A model generated the notes under the pieces. It was not told the origin of the DNA. It worked only from the letters and a program-made list of their open reading frames with translations, and did no database searches. A DNA stretch of 64,000 bases from Actinostola sp. cb2023. Its lineage: Eukaryota > Cnidaria > Anthozoa > Actiniaria > Actinostolidae. The number at the start of each line of letters is the position of its first letter. The stretch's first letter is position 1. The DNA lies in contig JAUJYZ010001447.1 in assembly GCA_033675265.1 (NCBI GenBank), positions 449,501-513,500 of the forward strand. Reading direction: 5' to 3'. A program made the position numbers and the translations under genes. Shown here in pieces: positions 11,299-23,670 of the stretch.

Positions 11299-11900
11299 GA
11301 TAATATCTTACTCGAAAGCATCATGATTAAGCCAACCATTACACCCAAACAGGGCCAGAGTACTACGTTAATGATATGCTTCTTTTTCAAATGATTGCTC
11401 ATCAACACAGCATAATCAGGCTGATCAGCTTTGACGTAACACGGAAAACTCATCCCAACTGCTCCAAACTTTTCCTTAAAGCTTTTCAACTCTTTATACA
11501 CAGAACCCTCCGATGTACAGTCATAATCTCGGATAGTATACGAGCATTTATCCCCTACATGTCTCCGACATTTAACTACCAAGGCTTGGCCAGTTGTATC
11601 GAGACGGTACGACGCGACGAGTCGTAAACACGGATAGTGTATGACGCATCTTGACGACGCGCTGTTTGAAGGGCAGCTACATTTAAGTCTGTGGTATTTA
11701 TCTGTTTTTAGTGAAAAGTCTGTTACGTTGCACGTTGTACTGAGGTATCCCTTACTTTCTAATGTTGGTAATATGATTGAAACAAAGAGCAGGAATCCCA
11801 CGAAGAGGCTTGCTACCCATAGCAATGTTCCACACAGTCTCACGCGACCAGCAATCAGGCCTGCACGAGTGTCCTCACTTCGTAGAAAAGCTGTCTCCAT
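11220..11900 (-). CDS. BK channel beta-subunit-like (KCNMB family) two-pass membrane protein
   Basis: The 226-residue reading runs from METAFL (ATG at 11898-11900) to TAA at 11220. It shows the KCNMB layout: a short cytosolic N-terminus; TM1 at about residues 22-47 ending in LPTLES; a Cys-rich extracellular loop (Cys 57, 74, 76, 85, 91, 111, 119, 128, 154) with HYPCL near 88-92, a KCSYTI element near 118-123 and FPCYV near 152-156; then TM2 at about 175-200 beginning INVVLWPCLG. In the family these subunits sit beside the Slo1 potassium channel and tune its gating. An acceptor-like tttttttgatttgcag lies directly before the ATG, so a spliced 5' leader is likely. An upstream in-frame ATG at 11988-11990 would add 30 residues if unspliced. 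Identification rests on loop and TM2 pattern and could be a related claudin-like four-Cys protein instead. Confidence 0.68.
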   Translation of the reverse strand: METAFLRSEDTRAGLIAGRVRLCGTLLWVASLFVGFLLFVSIILPTLESKGYLSTTCNVTDFSLKTDKYHRLKCSCPSNSASSRCVIHYPCLRLVASYRLDTTGQALVVKCRRHVGDKCSYTIRDYDCTSEGSVYKELKSFKEKFGAVGMSFPCYVKADQPDYAVLMSNHLKKKHIINVVLWPCLGVMVGLIMMLSSKILSSYYCGYYYYQRARNDETELLAEMHS

Positions 11901-12215
11901 CTGCAAATCAAAAAAAGTGAATTTCTTAATAACTGACGTCTCCTTAAACAGTTCTAACCAACGGATATGCAAATCTGTTGTTTTTGTCATGCATTTGATT
12001 TTTGATGAATTACTTGACACGCATGGTTAATGGTTGTTGGCAGACGAAATCACCGCATCACATGTATTTTTAAATACCATGTTGCTCAGTACGCAATGAA
12101 GTTGAAACTACACAACGCACTACGGATGTCACAAGATATCTTTTGAAAATATCGGTCATTGAACTGAAAAGAGAAGGGTTATTTGATGAGTTTGAGTCGC
12201 TAGTGGTTCGCAAGT

Positions 12216-12347
12216 AAAGCCGAATCTACACGAGCAAATTTTCTTTGACAAGTTTTCCTTGACAAGGAAAACTTGCTCGTGTAGACGACAAAAAACATCG
12301 GCCAATTTTTCCTTGTCAAGGAAACTTTGTTCGTGTAGATGCGGCTT
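12216..12347. mobile_element. Hairpin element, about 130 bp
   Basis: aagccgaatctacacgagcaa at the left pairs with ttgttcgtgtagatgcggctt at the right. The interior repeats ttttccttgacaagg and its complement, so it can fold in more than one way. Confidence 0.7.
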
Positions 12348-14324
12348 AACAGTGTACAGCCAACGACAGGTGTTCAAGTGGGAAACTAGCTGTTTTCTTG
12401 TTAATTTTCTACCTGCTGTTAAGATAGTAACTGTATTTTAACAAGGCTTAAATCAAAAGAAACATACCGCGTTTACAAAATTAAACTGTGCTGTTTTTTT
12501 TTTCGCTTTGTATTGTGACTACTTAACAAATTTTACTGTTCTGTTGGTCTATTGCGGTTTACTTGTGGTTCGACTTTAAATAATAATAATAATAATTAAT
12601 AATAATAACTCTACTGCGCATTGACGCACTGGCAGTCTGAGACATATTTCTATCCCAGTTAGATCTGATGCCGTCTATTCCATATTCATGGGCTCCTGAT
12701 TCCATTCCATTCCATTCCATTCCTATTCTTTTCTTTTTGTTCATTTTTTCATTCTACTCCATTTTGATCTAATGTCAGTCGTCCATTCCATTCTATTCGT
12801 GGGTCCTGATTCCATTCCATTTCCGTTCTTTATTTTTGTATATTTTTCATCAGTTCGATTGCATTTTATTCCATTTCACACCATTCTATTCTCAGTTCCA
12901 TTCAAATCCAAATCGAACTCATTTTAGTTTCTCGTCTCAAGTGATGAGATACTGATAAACAGAACAGTATATTTTATATTATAACAGAATCGCAAAGACC
13001 GTTGTTTCTTAATTATAACAACAAAGGCCGTATAGCTGACTTCATCCAGGCAAGGCACGTACGTGCGCAAGTGTGGATAAACACGAAAACGAAGGCAATA
13101 AAAACTACACAGAACAAGCTAATTGTCTTACTAATATAGCGGATAACTTGGGATATCTATTGGTTTGACTTGAAAAACATTACGTATTTTAAATATAAAT
13201 CGATCGTTTTTGGCTCTTACTGACTCGGTTCGATATTATTATTTTAAGTTAAAACTGATATGTACTGCACTACGACTGCATATGTGCGGGTAACACGGGA
13301 TATCTAGAAACAAATGCTTTGAAATGAAAAAAGGAAAGAAAATGAAGCACTTACTTTGTAATTTCCGTACTGGAAATGTATCAGATGGTTGTTTAAATAT
13401 GTCTCTACTATTTCATTACGAGTTTCAGTGTTTTTCAAATCGCATGATCAATCAGAACAACTCTAGCGTGTTGTTGATAGCTATCAATACAGCTAGAGAG
13501 CAACGTACTGAATATAGTGAATATTTTCCGATCTCGTTTGTCGATGATACCGATTAGAGGACGACAGCTTACCTTAGCATGGCTTGTATCTCTCCAAGAT
13601 ACACTGAAATAAGCCGCTACTGCTCTATCAGCTCATCTACCAAACTGAATATTATTTGTATATGGAGCGTTGTGAAGAAGTTCTTTGCGTGTACAGCTTT
13701 ACATTCCTTTTCCACTATTCTCTCTCCCAGGTAACTCAGGAACGCTCCTATAATATTTTATCTATCTAAAATGACGGTTTGTTACGATAAGGAAAACACA
13801 AATTCTTCAATATTTGCTCTCCACAAACAGTTCAAGGCGTAATTTGAAAATTAAAGCATCTCATATTTTATGCGTATTCTTTTTAATATTTTATATTGTG
13901 GTAATGGCGTGTACTGAACGTCGTCCAATCTTCTGCCAGTACCAAACAATACTAATAACCCGTTTGTTAGAAATATCGAGGGAATGCAATTATAACATAA
14001 TAAACAAGAATGATAAAGTCTATCGTTAATATGGAGGTGAAAAAACAGCACCTTCCATTCATGCACTTTAGAAATTCAGGATTACGTTAGTGTTCTCTAA
14101 ATCTCTATTTTCTTTAGTTCAGTCAAGGCAAGTATTTCAGTCGAACCAAACTTATGCCACAACAGAAGAAGTACTAAAGTTTTGTGCAAACTGTACATGC
14201 ACTTGCTAGGATCGAGAAAACGATGAAATGAATTCAGCGCGCGTGCGGCCGAAAATGGTCTAGTTTATTTCTTCTATTAAAACGTTTCTTTTTTAAGTCA
14301 GGAGTTTTTTTACCTCCCAGTATA
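12348..14324. other. Intergenic region between KCNMB-like gene and CCT7
   Basis: No gene recognised. It includes a short (aat)n run near 12582-12606 and a degenerate ttccattccattcc stretch (12695-12900). Likely 5' leader exons and the promoter of the minus-strand KCNMB-like gene lie here but cannot be placed. Confidence 0.4.
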
Positions 14325-14415
14325 AAGCGCCCCTCTCTAATAAGCGCCCCTCTCTAATAAGCGCCCCCCTCTAATAAGCGCCCCTCTCTAATAAGCGCCC
14401 CTCTCTAATAAGCGA
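14325..14415. repeat. Tandem repeat of taataagcgcccctctc, five copies
   Basis: Unit of 17-19 bases. A related aataagcgccccgggcgctaat lies at 14608-14629, so the motif is probably part of a dispersed repeat near the CCT7 5' region. Confidence 0.85.
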
Positions 14416-14797
14416 GGAAGCCAGTGACAGTTGAGCCTGAAATATCGTTTCTAAAATACTGCTTTCTCATCTTTACGATGTACGTACGGTACATTAACTG
14501 ACTTTTGTTTGATTATCTGACATACCATTGTGTTATATTTCATATTTGCTTCGTTTCTCCGTACTAAGTTGATAATAAAGTTTATGAAAAATACGGTAAG
14601 AGAATTAAAATAAGCGCCCCGGGCGCTAATAAAAAATGTTATTTTATATTCACCGTCGGTTGGGGGTCCTGTGTTTTTTTACACTGCCCTAGCCCACGGT
14701 ATCCTATTTCAGCGGTGTATGCTATATGCGCAAACCTCCAAATAATTGTGGCCTTCTGAACATACGAAGGAAAGCCGGCAAAATAGTTTTGGACAAG

Positions 14798-15551
14798 ATG
14801 GTAAGTTTGGTTATAAAATCCTTTATCATCGTATTTATTTCTATCATTTGCAAGACTTGGCTTAGATCACCAACTCGCTAATAAACTGGCTGGTTGTTCG
14901 AGATGTTTTTTGAAACATCCTGTCGAGAAAATATAGTTTTAACGTCAAATATTTGATGTATGTTTTTCGTAGCAACCTGGCATAATTCTACTCAAGGATG
15001 GAACAGATACCTCACAAGGAATCCCTCAACTTATAAGCAATATAAATGCCTGCCAGTTCATCGCAGATGCCGTTCGTACAACACTCGGTCCAAGAGGGAT
15101 GGACAAACTAATGGTGGACAACAGAGGTGTGTACATGACATGATGGGTGTTGTACAATTTTGACAGCTTTGCACGTGTGTGAATGATCGCGTTAGCTTAG
15201 ATTATTATGTTTAATATTTATAATTAATATTTATAACAACTTTATATGCAAGATGAAAAGGGCAAAAAGGCTGTCAACAAGGGGGGAGCTAAATCCCAAT
15301 AATCTATAAATGTATAATACATTTTATAGATACTGTAATACAATAATAATATGTACTTATTGACTGAATCAGTGAGTGGAAGGGCCGGACGGGAAAATAT
15401 TTGGCTCGAGGTCATGGCTGTACGGGCCGAACGCCATGCTGAATGACCAAGAGCCAAATATTTTCCTGTCCGGCCTGACACTTAGTCAATAAGCATTTTA
15501 TCATATGACTCCCGGGGGGGGGGGGGGTACGCTCTTTGTCCAAGTGGGAGT

Positions 15552-15595
<44 letters not shown>

Positions 15596-18500
15596 GTATG
15601 ACTCCCTCTGCTCGACAAGTTAACCACCCAACCCTCTTTTTCCAACATGACTTCAGTGTAAGAACCTTACATACAAACAGTAAGACTACTGTATCGCTAA
15701 TCCAGTAATAGTACGGCAAAGGGTTTAGAGATCTTTAGAACTTAGAATGAAGTGAGTTGATACACGCAGTGAAGAGAAAAAAGCAGTTATTGATACTTTA
15801 CAATGAGTATTTATTACCAAATTTTTGTACTCTTTGTAGGGAAGTCAACGATCTCAAATGATGGAGCAACGATTATCAATCTTCTAGACATCATTCATCC
15901 TGCCGCTAAAACTTTAGTTGATATTGCAAAGTCACAAGATGCTGAGGTGAGGAAGTAATTTATTGGCAAACATCAATACATTTTATGATAATCTTATATT
16001 TTTACTCTCGGTGGGCTGCCTGTGACACGCTGAGTTGAACAATTGGCTTTCTTTTTCTTATGGCCGCAAATCTCCAACTGGGTACCAAGGTCAGGGTTCC
16101 CACTGACCTTGAAAAGTCAGTGAATTCTGATTTTTTTTTCAAGGTCAGGGAATTGTCAGGGAAATTTGATTTTGGTCAGGGAATTTTGTAATTTACCCAA
16201 AGGTCAGTGAAAAGTCAGGGAATTTCTGTCAGCCTTCACAAAACCGTTTTCAATTCGGTGATAATTATGTAGCATAATGGGTTACTTGTATACGGATCAT
16301 GATCAATCATGATGAAAACTCAAAAAAAGTTTAAAAGTTGTCATTGACCTATATATGGTCCATATAAATGTATTTCTTCACAGATACATTACAGTATATT
16401 GCATTAAAAAGACTATAGTAAGTCGCACTGCAGGATATCATAGTAAAACAAGTGTACAGTATGGTCAGTGAAAAATGGTTTTGGGTCAGGGAAAAGTCAG
16501 AGAATGTTATTTTCCGGATGAGTGGGAACCCTGAAGGTGCATATGCACTGTGCCACTGAGGAAACCAAATGCTTATTACTCATTGCTGAAGCCTGCCGAG
16601 TGAATGCTTATATAGCATCTTGTTTTATATTATCTTGTGCAAGATACATGTAACTCCATTTTCACTCTGTGTTACAGCATGAAGCGCAAATGTATGACCA
16701 CCTATAATGTATACACATACTTAGATCTCTGATCTAACTGCTAATTGGAGGATAATGAGAGAAAAGTATGGGAATGCATTAACCCATTCGCTCCTGAGCT
16801 ATTTTGAGTTTTTTAGCGATTTTCTGGACCTAATCGCGTCGTAGGAAATTTCGATTCCATATAAGGGGTTTCCATGGAAATCTTGACAGTTCTGAATGCC
16901 CGTGGGCTCGCGAAATTCAAAATGGCGGACTCAACTGTGAAATCGTCTCTCTGGTTGTTCTGTGGTGAATTGCAGGACCTACAATGGCATTTTTGGCGAC
17001 TTTGGACTTGTAAAGAATGCAACCGGTGCAATATTTTGCCTGTAGGACCGAGTGGCTCGACACTCTATAAAATCTTAAAAACGGAAATGGCGGGATGCTT
17101 GCTGTCAACAATTCCCGTATGTTCCTGGCATCCTTTTCGGGCGTGCAGAATGAAAACACGTGTTTGCGAAAGTGGTCCTAAGGAAATGGCTATTGTTCGG
17201 CGAGTTAAGGAAGAGAGAGGGAAAAATTCATGACTATATCAAGAAGAGAGATGGAAGTTTGCCGAGAAAGTGGCGTTTTGTTTCGCAAGGATGTATTTTG
17301 GAAGAAAATCCAAGTCAAATGTCGTTCATTTTCGAGGTGTAAAATTGCGTCAAAAACACGCATTTTTGATTTTTATGGAAAACAAATTGAACTAATGCCC
17401 AGAAATCGGACCTGTAAGTCAGTTTACTTGAGGTTAAAATTTGAAGAGTTATCTACCGTAGTTGTCACTAATAACTGGCCATGAGATCGATGTTACGAAA
17501 ATTCAGAAAGTTATAATTTTTCAAAGCAGTATCGATGTTTACGGCCGGTTTCGGCCGGTGTAGGAGTCAATGGGTTAAAGACGGTCATAGTTGAGAGCTT
17601 CGCGTTGTAACATTTGCAATTTATTGTTCAGGTTGGTGATGGCACAACATCAGTAGTCCTTCTCGCTTGTGAATTTCTAAAGCAAGTCAAAGCCTTTGTA
17701 GAAGAAGGAGTACATCCACAAATAGTAGTCAAAAGTTATAGAAAAGCTGCTAACATGGTAAGTACCATACTATCTGGGGTGGGTCTAGGGGGCTTCTGGG
17801 TTTCGTTCAAACTCCCTAAACTATGATCAAACCTCAGAACCCCCTAACTTTAATCCTTGATAAAAGATTTTTCAAAATTTCTCATTGTGTATTTTTTCCT
17901 TAATCCTTTCACCAATCTATTTACGCGCCGTTTTACCCCCCAGAACAAGAGAAAACCAGCAGATTTTAAAGAAAAATAGTCACTTTCAAAAAAGTCCAAT
18001 TTTAAGCACGAAGGAGTCATTTTCATAAATATAAACCCTATATTAGAATGAAAGAAGAAGAAATATACAATAGTTATAATCTTGTAAGTTAAATAAAAGT
18101 CTCCATAAATGCTGCAATATATTTTAATAGTTATAGTCTTGTGAGTTAAATAAAGACATGAAAGCACCGTGTCAAATGTCCATCTTTATCTTTGACGAAC
18201 TCAATGTTTTCCGCCGTAGATGGTCAACAAAGCCTTCAAAATCCTCGTTTTCTTCATCGCTGTCTTGAAATAATTCTTCAATCTCTTCATCGATGACAAA
18301 TCATATCAATCAGAATTGCTTGAACTCATTTTGTTAAAGATATAATTCAACATGGAGCAATGGCGCGCGAGAAAGCAACGTCTTCAACTCTGAAAATTTT
18401 CACTTCATTCAAAGAAACAAGATGGCGGAAATCACATGATTTGGATAGTTATTCATTGAGCAATTGATTCATTATCAAATCCCCCCTCTAGGGTCTATTG

Positions 18501-21500
18501 TAAGCTAGTTTCCAGGGTCCAAACAAAAAACGGCAGGATTCCCGGAAAACCGGGATAGTTCGTCTCAGGAGGCAAATCGAAATCCCGGTAAACCGGAATA
18601 GTTGGGTGAAAGGGTTAATAACCATAAAAAAACATAATAGGAGGAATAATTATTATAGAATACCCCACCACTATATCAAGCTCTTGTAGCGGCACTCCTT
18701 GAAAACGATGCATAATACAATAGGTGCTATTGTCATGCAAATACTAGCATGACGGGGTATTCTTAAGATCAGTGATTTCAATAATAGTACTGTCAACAAT
18801 AAATATATATGACTGATAATAATGACTGTGTGTCTTTTCTAGGCAATCAAGAGAATTAAAGAATTAGCTGTTCCTGTGAAGGAAGATGACCCAGAGTGAG
18901 TACTAAACTGAAAGAGTGTTGTGATGTGCAGTGTAAGATCATATTCTAAGTGGAATATTCCTCTCACTTCAGAGAAATGCGGAAATTACTTGAACGTTGT
19001 GCAGCAACAGCAATGAGCTCTAAGCTGATTGCCACCTATAAAGACTTCTTCTCAAAAATGGTGGTAGATGCAGTGCTACATTTGGACGAATTACTCCCCC
19101 TGAATATGATTGGTATGAAGATGGTATCAGGGGGTGCACAAGAAGACTCATTGCTTATAAAGGGTGTGGCATTCAAGAAGACCTTCTCATATGCTGGTTT
19201 TGAAATGCAGCCCAAGAAGTACCAGGATTGCAAGATTGCTTTGTTAAACGTTGAGCTTGAACTCAAGGCAGAGAAAGAGAATGCTGAAGTTAGGCTGGAC
19301 AATGTTGAGGTAGGCAACTGTTACTGTGTGATTGTTAGTTCTGTAACACCAGTGATCATCATCAGCTCCATCATGATTCTCATCATCATCATTATTACAA
19401 CTTTCTGCATTGCTATGTGACAAGTTGCGACTGGTATTAAAGTTTGCAGGAGACATCCATCAATCACAAACATCTGAATGCTGCTTCAATCTAATTGCAA
19501 ACTACATGTCACACTTTCATCTCAGTTAGTTGCATAGTATTGCAAATGGTGTGGTGTATGGTGGTAACACTGGCAAAGAATAATATTCTTGCATGTATAT
19601 GTCAACAGGATTATCAAGATATAGTTGATGCTGAGTGGGATATCTTGTACGACAAATTAGACCAAGTCCACAAAAGTGGTGCCAAGGTTGTATTGTCTAA
19701 GTTACCCATTGGTGATGTTGCTACACAGTACTTTGCTGACAGGTAAAAGTCAAAACAAGAATTGAATATACACCTATTCCAATAAACATTGATCATGGAT
19801 GATTTGAAATGGATGATCTGAGACCAATAGGAATTGTGGGTACGAGCTGCAGTTTTTAAATTTACATCGTAGATCTCATAAGCAATATTGACACTGGGAA
19901 TTTCATACAAATTACTATAAACCACCCACAATTCCTCTTGGTCTCAGATCATCCATTTCAGATCATCCATGATCAACGTTTATTGAAATAGGTGTATACA
20001 ACTACATGTATAAAGTTCTATAGAAAATGTAATGTTTATACTTTTATTATTCTGATATTCACCCGTTTTCATCAGGGTTCATATCTCCACTTTATCAAAT
20101 TCAATCAATCAACTTCATTGACCTAGGGTTGACTTGGCATACCGAAATCATAACTGCAACTTGTAATTTGCAATTAGTTATGATATGTCAAAGAAGCCAC
20201 AACTCACAATATTCATCTTGAATCATCACAGTAATGCCAACAGTGAATAATTGAAGGTCCCTGCAAGAACGGAGTTAGTGTGATCAAAACCAAAATTATC
20301 CTTTGAAATTCAAATAATCTTGAGGAGAATTTAGTTTTTGATCAGAGATCACTTGCATTGTTCTTTCAGGGAGTCATTAGTCACCCTCTAAACAAAAGAT
20401 CAACAAAAACTTACGCACTAGAATAGTGAAATGTAGATAAGAGGAAGTAATACCAATGACATCATTATTGCAGAGACTTATTTTGTGCTGGTCGTGTACA
20501 AGAAGAAGATCTTCTGCGAACCATGAAAGCATGTGGTGGCGCCATCCAGACCTCAGTAAACAGCATGACTGATGATATACTTGGCCAATGTGAATTGTTT
20601 GAGGAAATCCAAATTGGTGGAGAAAGGTTGTTAATTTTATTGTTTTTTTGTTATTTGAATTCATTCATTCATGCATCTTTTATACAGTCGAACGTCTATT
20701 AACGGCCACCTCCCCACAACGGCCACCTCCCCACAACGGCCACCTCCCCACAACGGCCACCTCCCCACAACGGCCACCTCCCCACAACGGCCACCTCCCA
20801 ACAACGGCCACCTCCCCTCAACGGCCACCTCCCCACAATGGCCACCTCCCCACAACGGCCACCTCCCCACAACGGCCACCTCCCCACAACGGCCACCTCT
20901 GTAATGGCCAGGGTTCTTTTCCCCGTCCACCAGCAAATACATACATTTTATTTGTTTTTATAACCATAACAGCCACCTCTACACAATGGTGACAAAATTC
21001 AGTCCCAAGGTTTGACTGTATATCAATACCTTCATTTGGATATCAAATGAGCTTGTGTCACCTGTCACGTGACTTTTTAAATTTTCACCGAAGGCAAACG
21101 AAAATACAATAACTGGAAAGAGCATACCAAAGTTAGTAAAAGTGGAAAGTTTGAAGAGAAGTAAGTAAATAGGGCAATAGTTACAGGCATTCAAACTTTG
21201 CCTTTTTTGTATGGAAATGTATGTTGGAAGGCAACGCTTGCCCTCCAAGCGAAAAACCCATACAAATCTTTGTCAAAGCGGGAAACTTTGAAAGCCTTTA
21301 ACTTTTGTCTTATTTGATTGATTCTTTTGACATTTTCAACTTTTACTAATTTTAGTATGCTCTTTCAAGTTATGATATTTTCGTTTGCCTTCGGTGAAAT
21401 TTTAAAAGGTCATGTGACAGGTGACACAAGCCCATTAATGCATAACCTGGTCATGATTCAAACAACATTAAGTCTAGTAAAGTAAAAAAGATTTGCTGAC

Positions 21501-22504
21501 CAGTTAGACTGGCTTTTTCCTGATTTTCAGATGTTAGAGTTTGATTGTAAGAAAAGTGAGTTTCAACAACATCTACTTCCACTCCAATAATTAACATACT
21601 TAATTACGTTCTCTCTCCTCTGTGGAATGTAGGTATAACATTTTCTCTGGCTGTCCTCAAGGAAAAACCTGCACAATTATCCTGCGAGGTGGAGCTCAGC
21701 AGTTTATGGCTGAAACAGAGCGATCCCTACATGATGCTATCATGATAGTTAGACGAGCTATTAAGAATGACTCGGTGGTTGCTGGTGGTGGTGCTATTGA
21801 AATGGAACTGAGCAAATTCCTTAGGGATTATTCAAGGACCATTGCAGGCAAGGAGCAGATGCTGATTGGTGCAATGGCCAAGGCATTTGAGATTATACCC
21901 AGGCAATTATGTGATAACGCAGGCTTTGATGCAACAAATGTCTTGAATAAACTGAGACAGAAGCATTTTCAAGGTACGTCACAGTCTTACTTATTCTGAA
22001 ATGACACTGCTATTTAGACACTGGCAGGGTCGCTGCAATTACTGCATGCCCGGCCTACTCTTAGTTGAACAGTGGTGTGGAATCTTTAACGTCCCTTCAG
22101 TTCAATGAAATAAAACTGTCAATAAATAAACGGCAATGAAAACTTTTGAAGATGAATGCAAACGGCCCTTATACATTTCGCATCAATACGAATGGAGTGT
22201 AGAGAGATGGGACTGCCATTTACATTGGTCATCCTGCAGTGTTGTACAACTCATGTATTGTATTTCTATTTCAGGTGGTTTGTGGTATGGAGTAGACATC
22301 AACAGAGAAGACATTGCTGATAACTTTGAAGCCTGTGTGTGGGAACCAGCAGTTGTCAAAATCAATGCCATCACTGCGGCATGCGAGGCAGCCTGTCTTA
22401 TTTTATCTGTTGATGAAACCATTAAGAATCCAAGGTCTGGTGATGGGGGCCCCCCACCTGGTCCAAAGCCAGGGATGGGTAGAGGGCGTGGCCGCCCTAG
22501 ATAG
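14798..22504 (+). CDS. CCT7: T-complex protein 1 subunit eta (CCT7), 545 residues
   Basis: One of the eight subunits of the cytosolic TRiC/CCT chaperonin that folds actin, tubulin and other proteins using ATP. Exons: 14798-14800, 14973-15126, 15840-15946, 17632-17757, 18843-18895, 18973-19309, 19609-19742, 20474-20626, 21633-21973, 22275-22504. The total of 1638 bases closes in frame and matches the usual length of about 543 residues. Exon 1 codes only the ATG; exon 2 opens with [12 protein letters not shown]. Group II chaperonin signatures are present: [10 protein letters not shown] in exon 2, ISNDGATI in exon 3, GDGTTS at the start of exon 4, the eta-specific EMQPKKY stretch in exon 6, [11 protein letters not shown] in exon 9 and DNAGFDATN. 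The C-terminus is Gly/Arg/Pro-rich ([10 protein letters not shown]), as in other eta subunits. All junctions are GT-AG. Introns carry several MITEs. Confidence 0.97.
15505..15600. repeat. Poly-G / poly-C element with CCCGGG ends
   Basis: tgactccc followed by 14 G (15514-15527), then cgctctttgtccaagtgggagta and 41 C (15553-15593) and gggtatgactccc. The two homopolymers are complementary, so the piece is an inverted repeat. The length of the C run is probably not reliably assembled. Confidence 0.8.
16091..16534. mobile_element. MITE-like element with tcagggttcccac termini
   Basis: Left end tcagggttcccactgac, right end gagtgggaaccctga; the interior repeats 'ggtcagtgaaaagtcagggaa' motifs. It lies in CCT7 intron 3. 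Confidence 0.75.
16671..17611. mobile_element. MITE family B copy 1, split by a nested element
   Basis: Left arm gttacagcatgaagcgcaaa then tgtatgaccacc; right arm ggtcatagttgagagcttcg then cgttgtaac. The two halves (16671-16782 and 17575-17611) are separated by the family C element. Other copies at 30913-31136, 36576-36767 and 43843-43969 are uninterrupted. Confidence 0.8.
16783..17574. mobile_element. Family C piggyBac-like nonautonomous element, copy 1
   Basis: Begins CCCATTCGCTCCTGAGC and ends AGGAGTCAATGGG, with TTAA on both sides (16779-16782, 17575-17578). Its 792 bp contain no transposase. The inserted site corresponds to the intact attaaag of family B copies. A second copy with inverted orientation lies at 62227-63240. 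It is in CCT7 intron 3, ending 57 bases before exon 4. Confidence 0.82.
17790..18656. other. CCT7 intron 4 sequence without recognised gene
   Basis: Contains imperfect inverted sequences around cccgg(a/t)aaaccggga (18540-18600) and the pair cttgtaagttaaataaa / cttgtgagttaaataaa (18082-18155). Probably remnants of repeats; no coding support. Confidence 0.4.
18657..18763. mobile_element. Short inverted-repeat element
   Basis: Termini agaataccccacc and gacggggtattctt. About 107 bp, in CCT7 intron 4 just before exon 5. Confidence 0.6.
19767..19998. mobile_element. MITE family A copy 1 (TA-flanked inverted repeat)
   Basis: Ends tatacacctattccaataaa and tttattgaaataggtgtata, with inner gatcatggatgat. 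The second copy at 58736-58958 has the central part in opposite orientation. The TATACACC / GGTGTATA ends suggest a TA target duplication (Tc1/mariner style), which is inference. Confidence 0.85.
20250..20375. mobile_element. MITE family D copy 1
   Basis: attgaaggtccctgcaagaacggag at left and gatcacttgcattgttctttcaggga at right, with inner ctttgaaattcaaa and ttgaggagaattta. Further copies: 31294-31434, 40222-40353, and partial ones at 40618-40672 and about 55905-55985. Confidence 0.8.
20697..20897. repeat. 17-bp array, about 12 copies
   Basis: Unit cggccacctccccacaa. It sits 70 bases after the exon 8 donor of CCT7. Open frames on both strands reflect the repeat only. Confidence 0.95.
21044..21436. 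mobile_element. Inverted-repeat element, about 390 bp
   Basis: gagcttgtgtcacctgtcacgtgac at left is mirrored by gtcatgtgacaggtgacacaagc at right; inner arms include caccgaaggcaaacgaaaat and its complement. In CCT7 intron 8. Confidence 0.85.
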
Positions 22505-22658
22505 CCCTAAAGGGATGAATTCATCCAATTCACTGGGTCAGGATAGGCTACTTGTTAATAAAACTACCAATAGCAGCCCACAGAGAGAGTGATGTTTAAA
22601 GATAAATCACACATAGATATTGTATGTTTAATTATTGATAAAATGTGTGACAATATCA

Positions 22659-22664
22659 AATAAA
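22659..22664 (+). terminator. Polyadenylation signal of CCT7
   Basis: AATAAA 155 bases after the CCT7 stop, in a plausible position for the 3' end of the transcript, followed within about 15 bases by gttgttcattt. Confidence 0.7.
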
Positions 22665-22961
22665 AAGGAGTTGTTCATTTCATGTCTATTGTAGAAGAGA
22701 AATGGATGGGACAATAGAACAATGTTTCTTCGATACCCAACTTTGGTAGCCTGTGAGCAGGCTCAAGGGGAGGGGGACTGGGGAAGGGAGAGGGAGGGGC
22801 GTGTTCACAGGCTACAACTTTGCCAATGAATGAACAAGTGATGGAGGAAATGAATAAAAGGAGAAAGTAATGAAGCCATTTATACTTGCAGTTTTCAGTC
22901 ATACTGGCATGGGTACGTAAAGGAAGGAGGGGGTTGCTATTATTCCAAACCCTCCCATTAA

Positions 22962-23138
22962 AGCCTGGTCCTCGCTAGGTTTAAAGCAACAAGCATGGCA
23001 ACATAAGCACAAGCAATATATGCAGACTCAGTAATGCATTGCTCATTACAGTGTAACGGTGCTTGTCTTTTGTCACACCTATTGTATAAATGGTGTACTG
23101 AGTCTGTAGGTTGCTTATGTTGCTAGTGAGGACCAGGC
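22962..23138. mobile_element. MITE with ends agcctggtcctcgctag / ctagtgaggaccaggc
   Basis: Flanked by TTAA at 22958-22961 and 23139-23142. Related end fragments occur at 10461-10500 (gcctggttttcactagc) and 55800-55866 (gttgctagtgaaaaacaggc). Confidence 0.75.
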
Positions 23139-23261
23139 TTAACTGCACACTCGTGGATATGCACCAAGTGGTACTGGGAGAAAAGCAAGTTAGTAGGAAT
23201 GATTCCTTTACATCTCCCATTATTAGTATAGTTTCTAGATTCCAGTAAATTAAAGATAATA

Positions 23262-23345
23262 ATAATAATATCTTTATTTATATAGCGCTATTTCATGGTA
23301 TGTCAATAGCGCTTTACAGAGTGATATAGACACTGTGAGGACTAA
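23262..23345. repeat. (AAT)n followed by ttatatagcgct repeat fragment
   Basis: aataataataata then tctttatttatatagcgctat and a second agcgctttacag. This combination is common at the edge of dispersed animal repeats; here it marks the end of the CCT7 downstream region. Confidence 0.55.
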
Positions 23346-23670
23346 ATGAGGACTAAAACAAACAAGTAACTAGTTTTGACTATTTAAACAGAGTTTAATA
23401 TATTAACGTTCCTAATTATTTGTAATAACAGTATTATTCTGACATGTTGTACCAGCCAATATGGCTAAAAGTACACTTCAATGCAATATGCATACTGTTA
23501 AATATTCCTGATACAAAATTTGCTAAAATATATTATATGAGTACAATAGATTTTTGAACATTCACGGAAGAAACAAACAATTTCATTGTACAGTATTTGA
23601 TATTGCCTTTACTTTAAAGGAACGTATAACGCATGCGCAGCATGTCACTCATATAGTCACGTGACCACAG

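Noticed and set aside
11641..12030. 129-residue plus-strand frame
   Set aside because: It is the antisense shadow of the KCNMB-like coding sequence.
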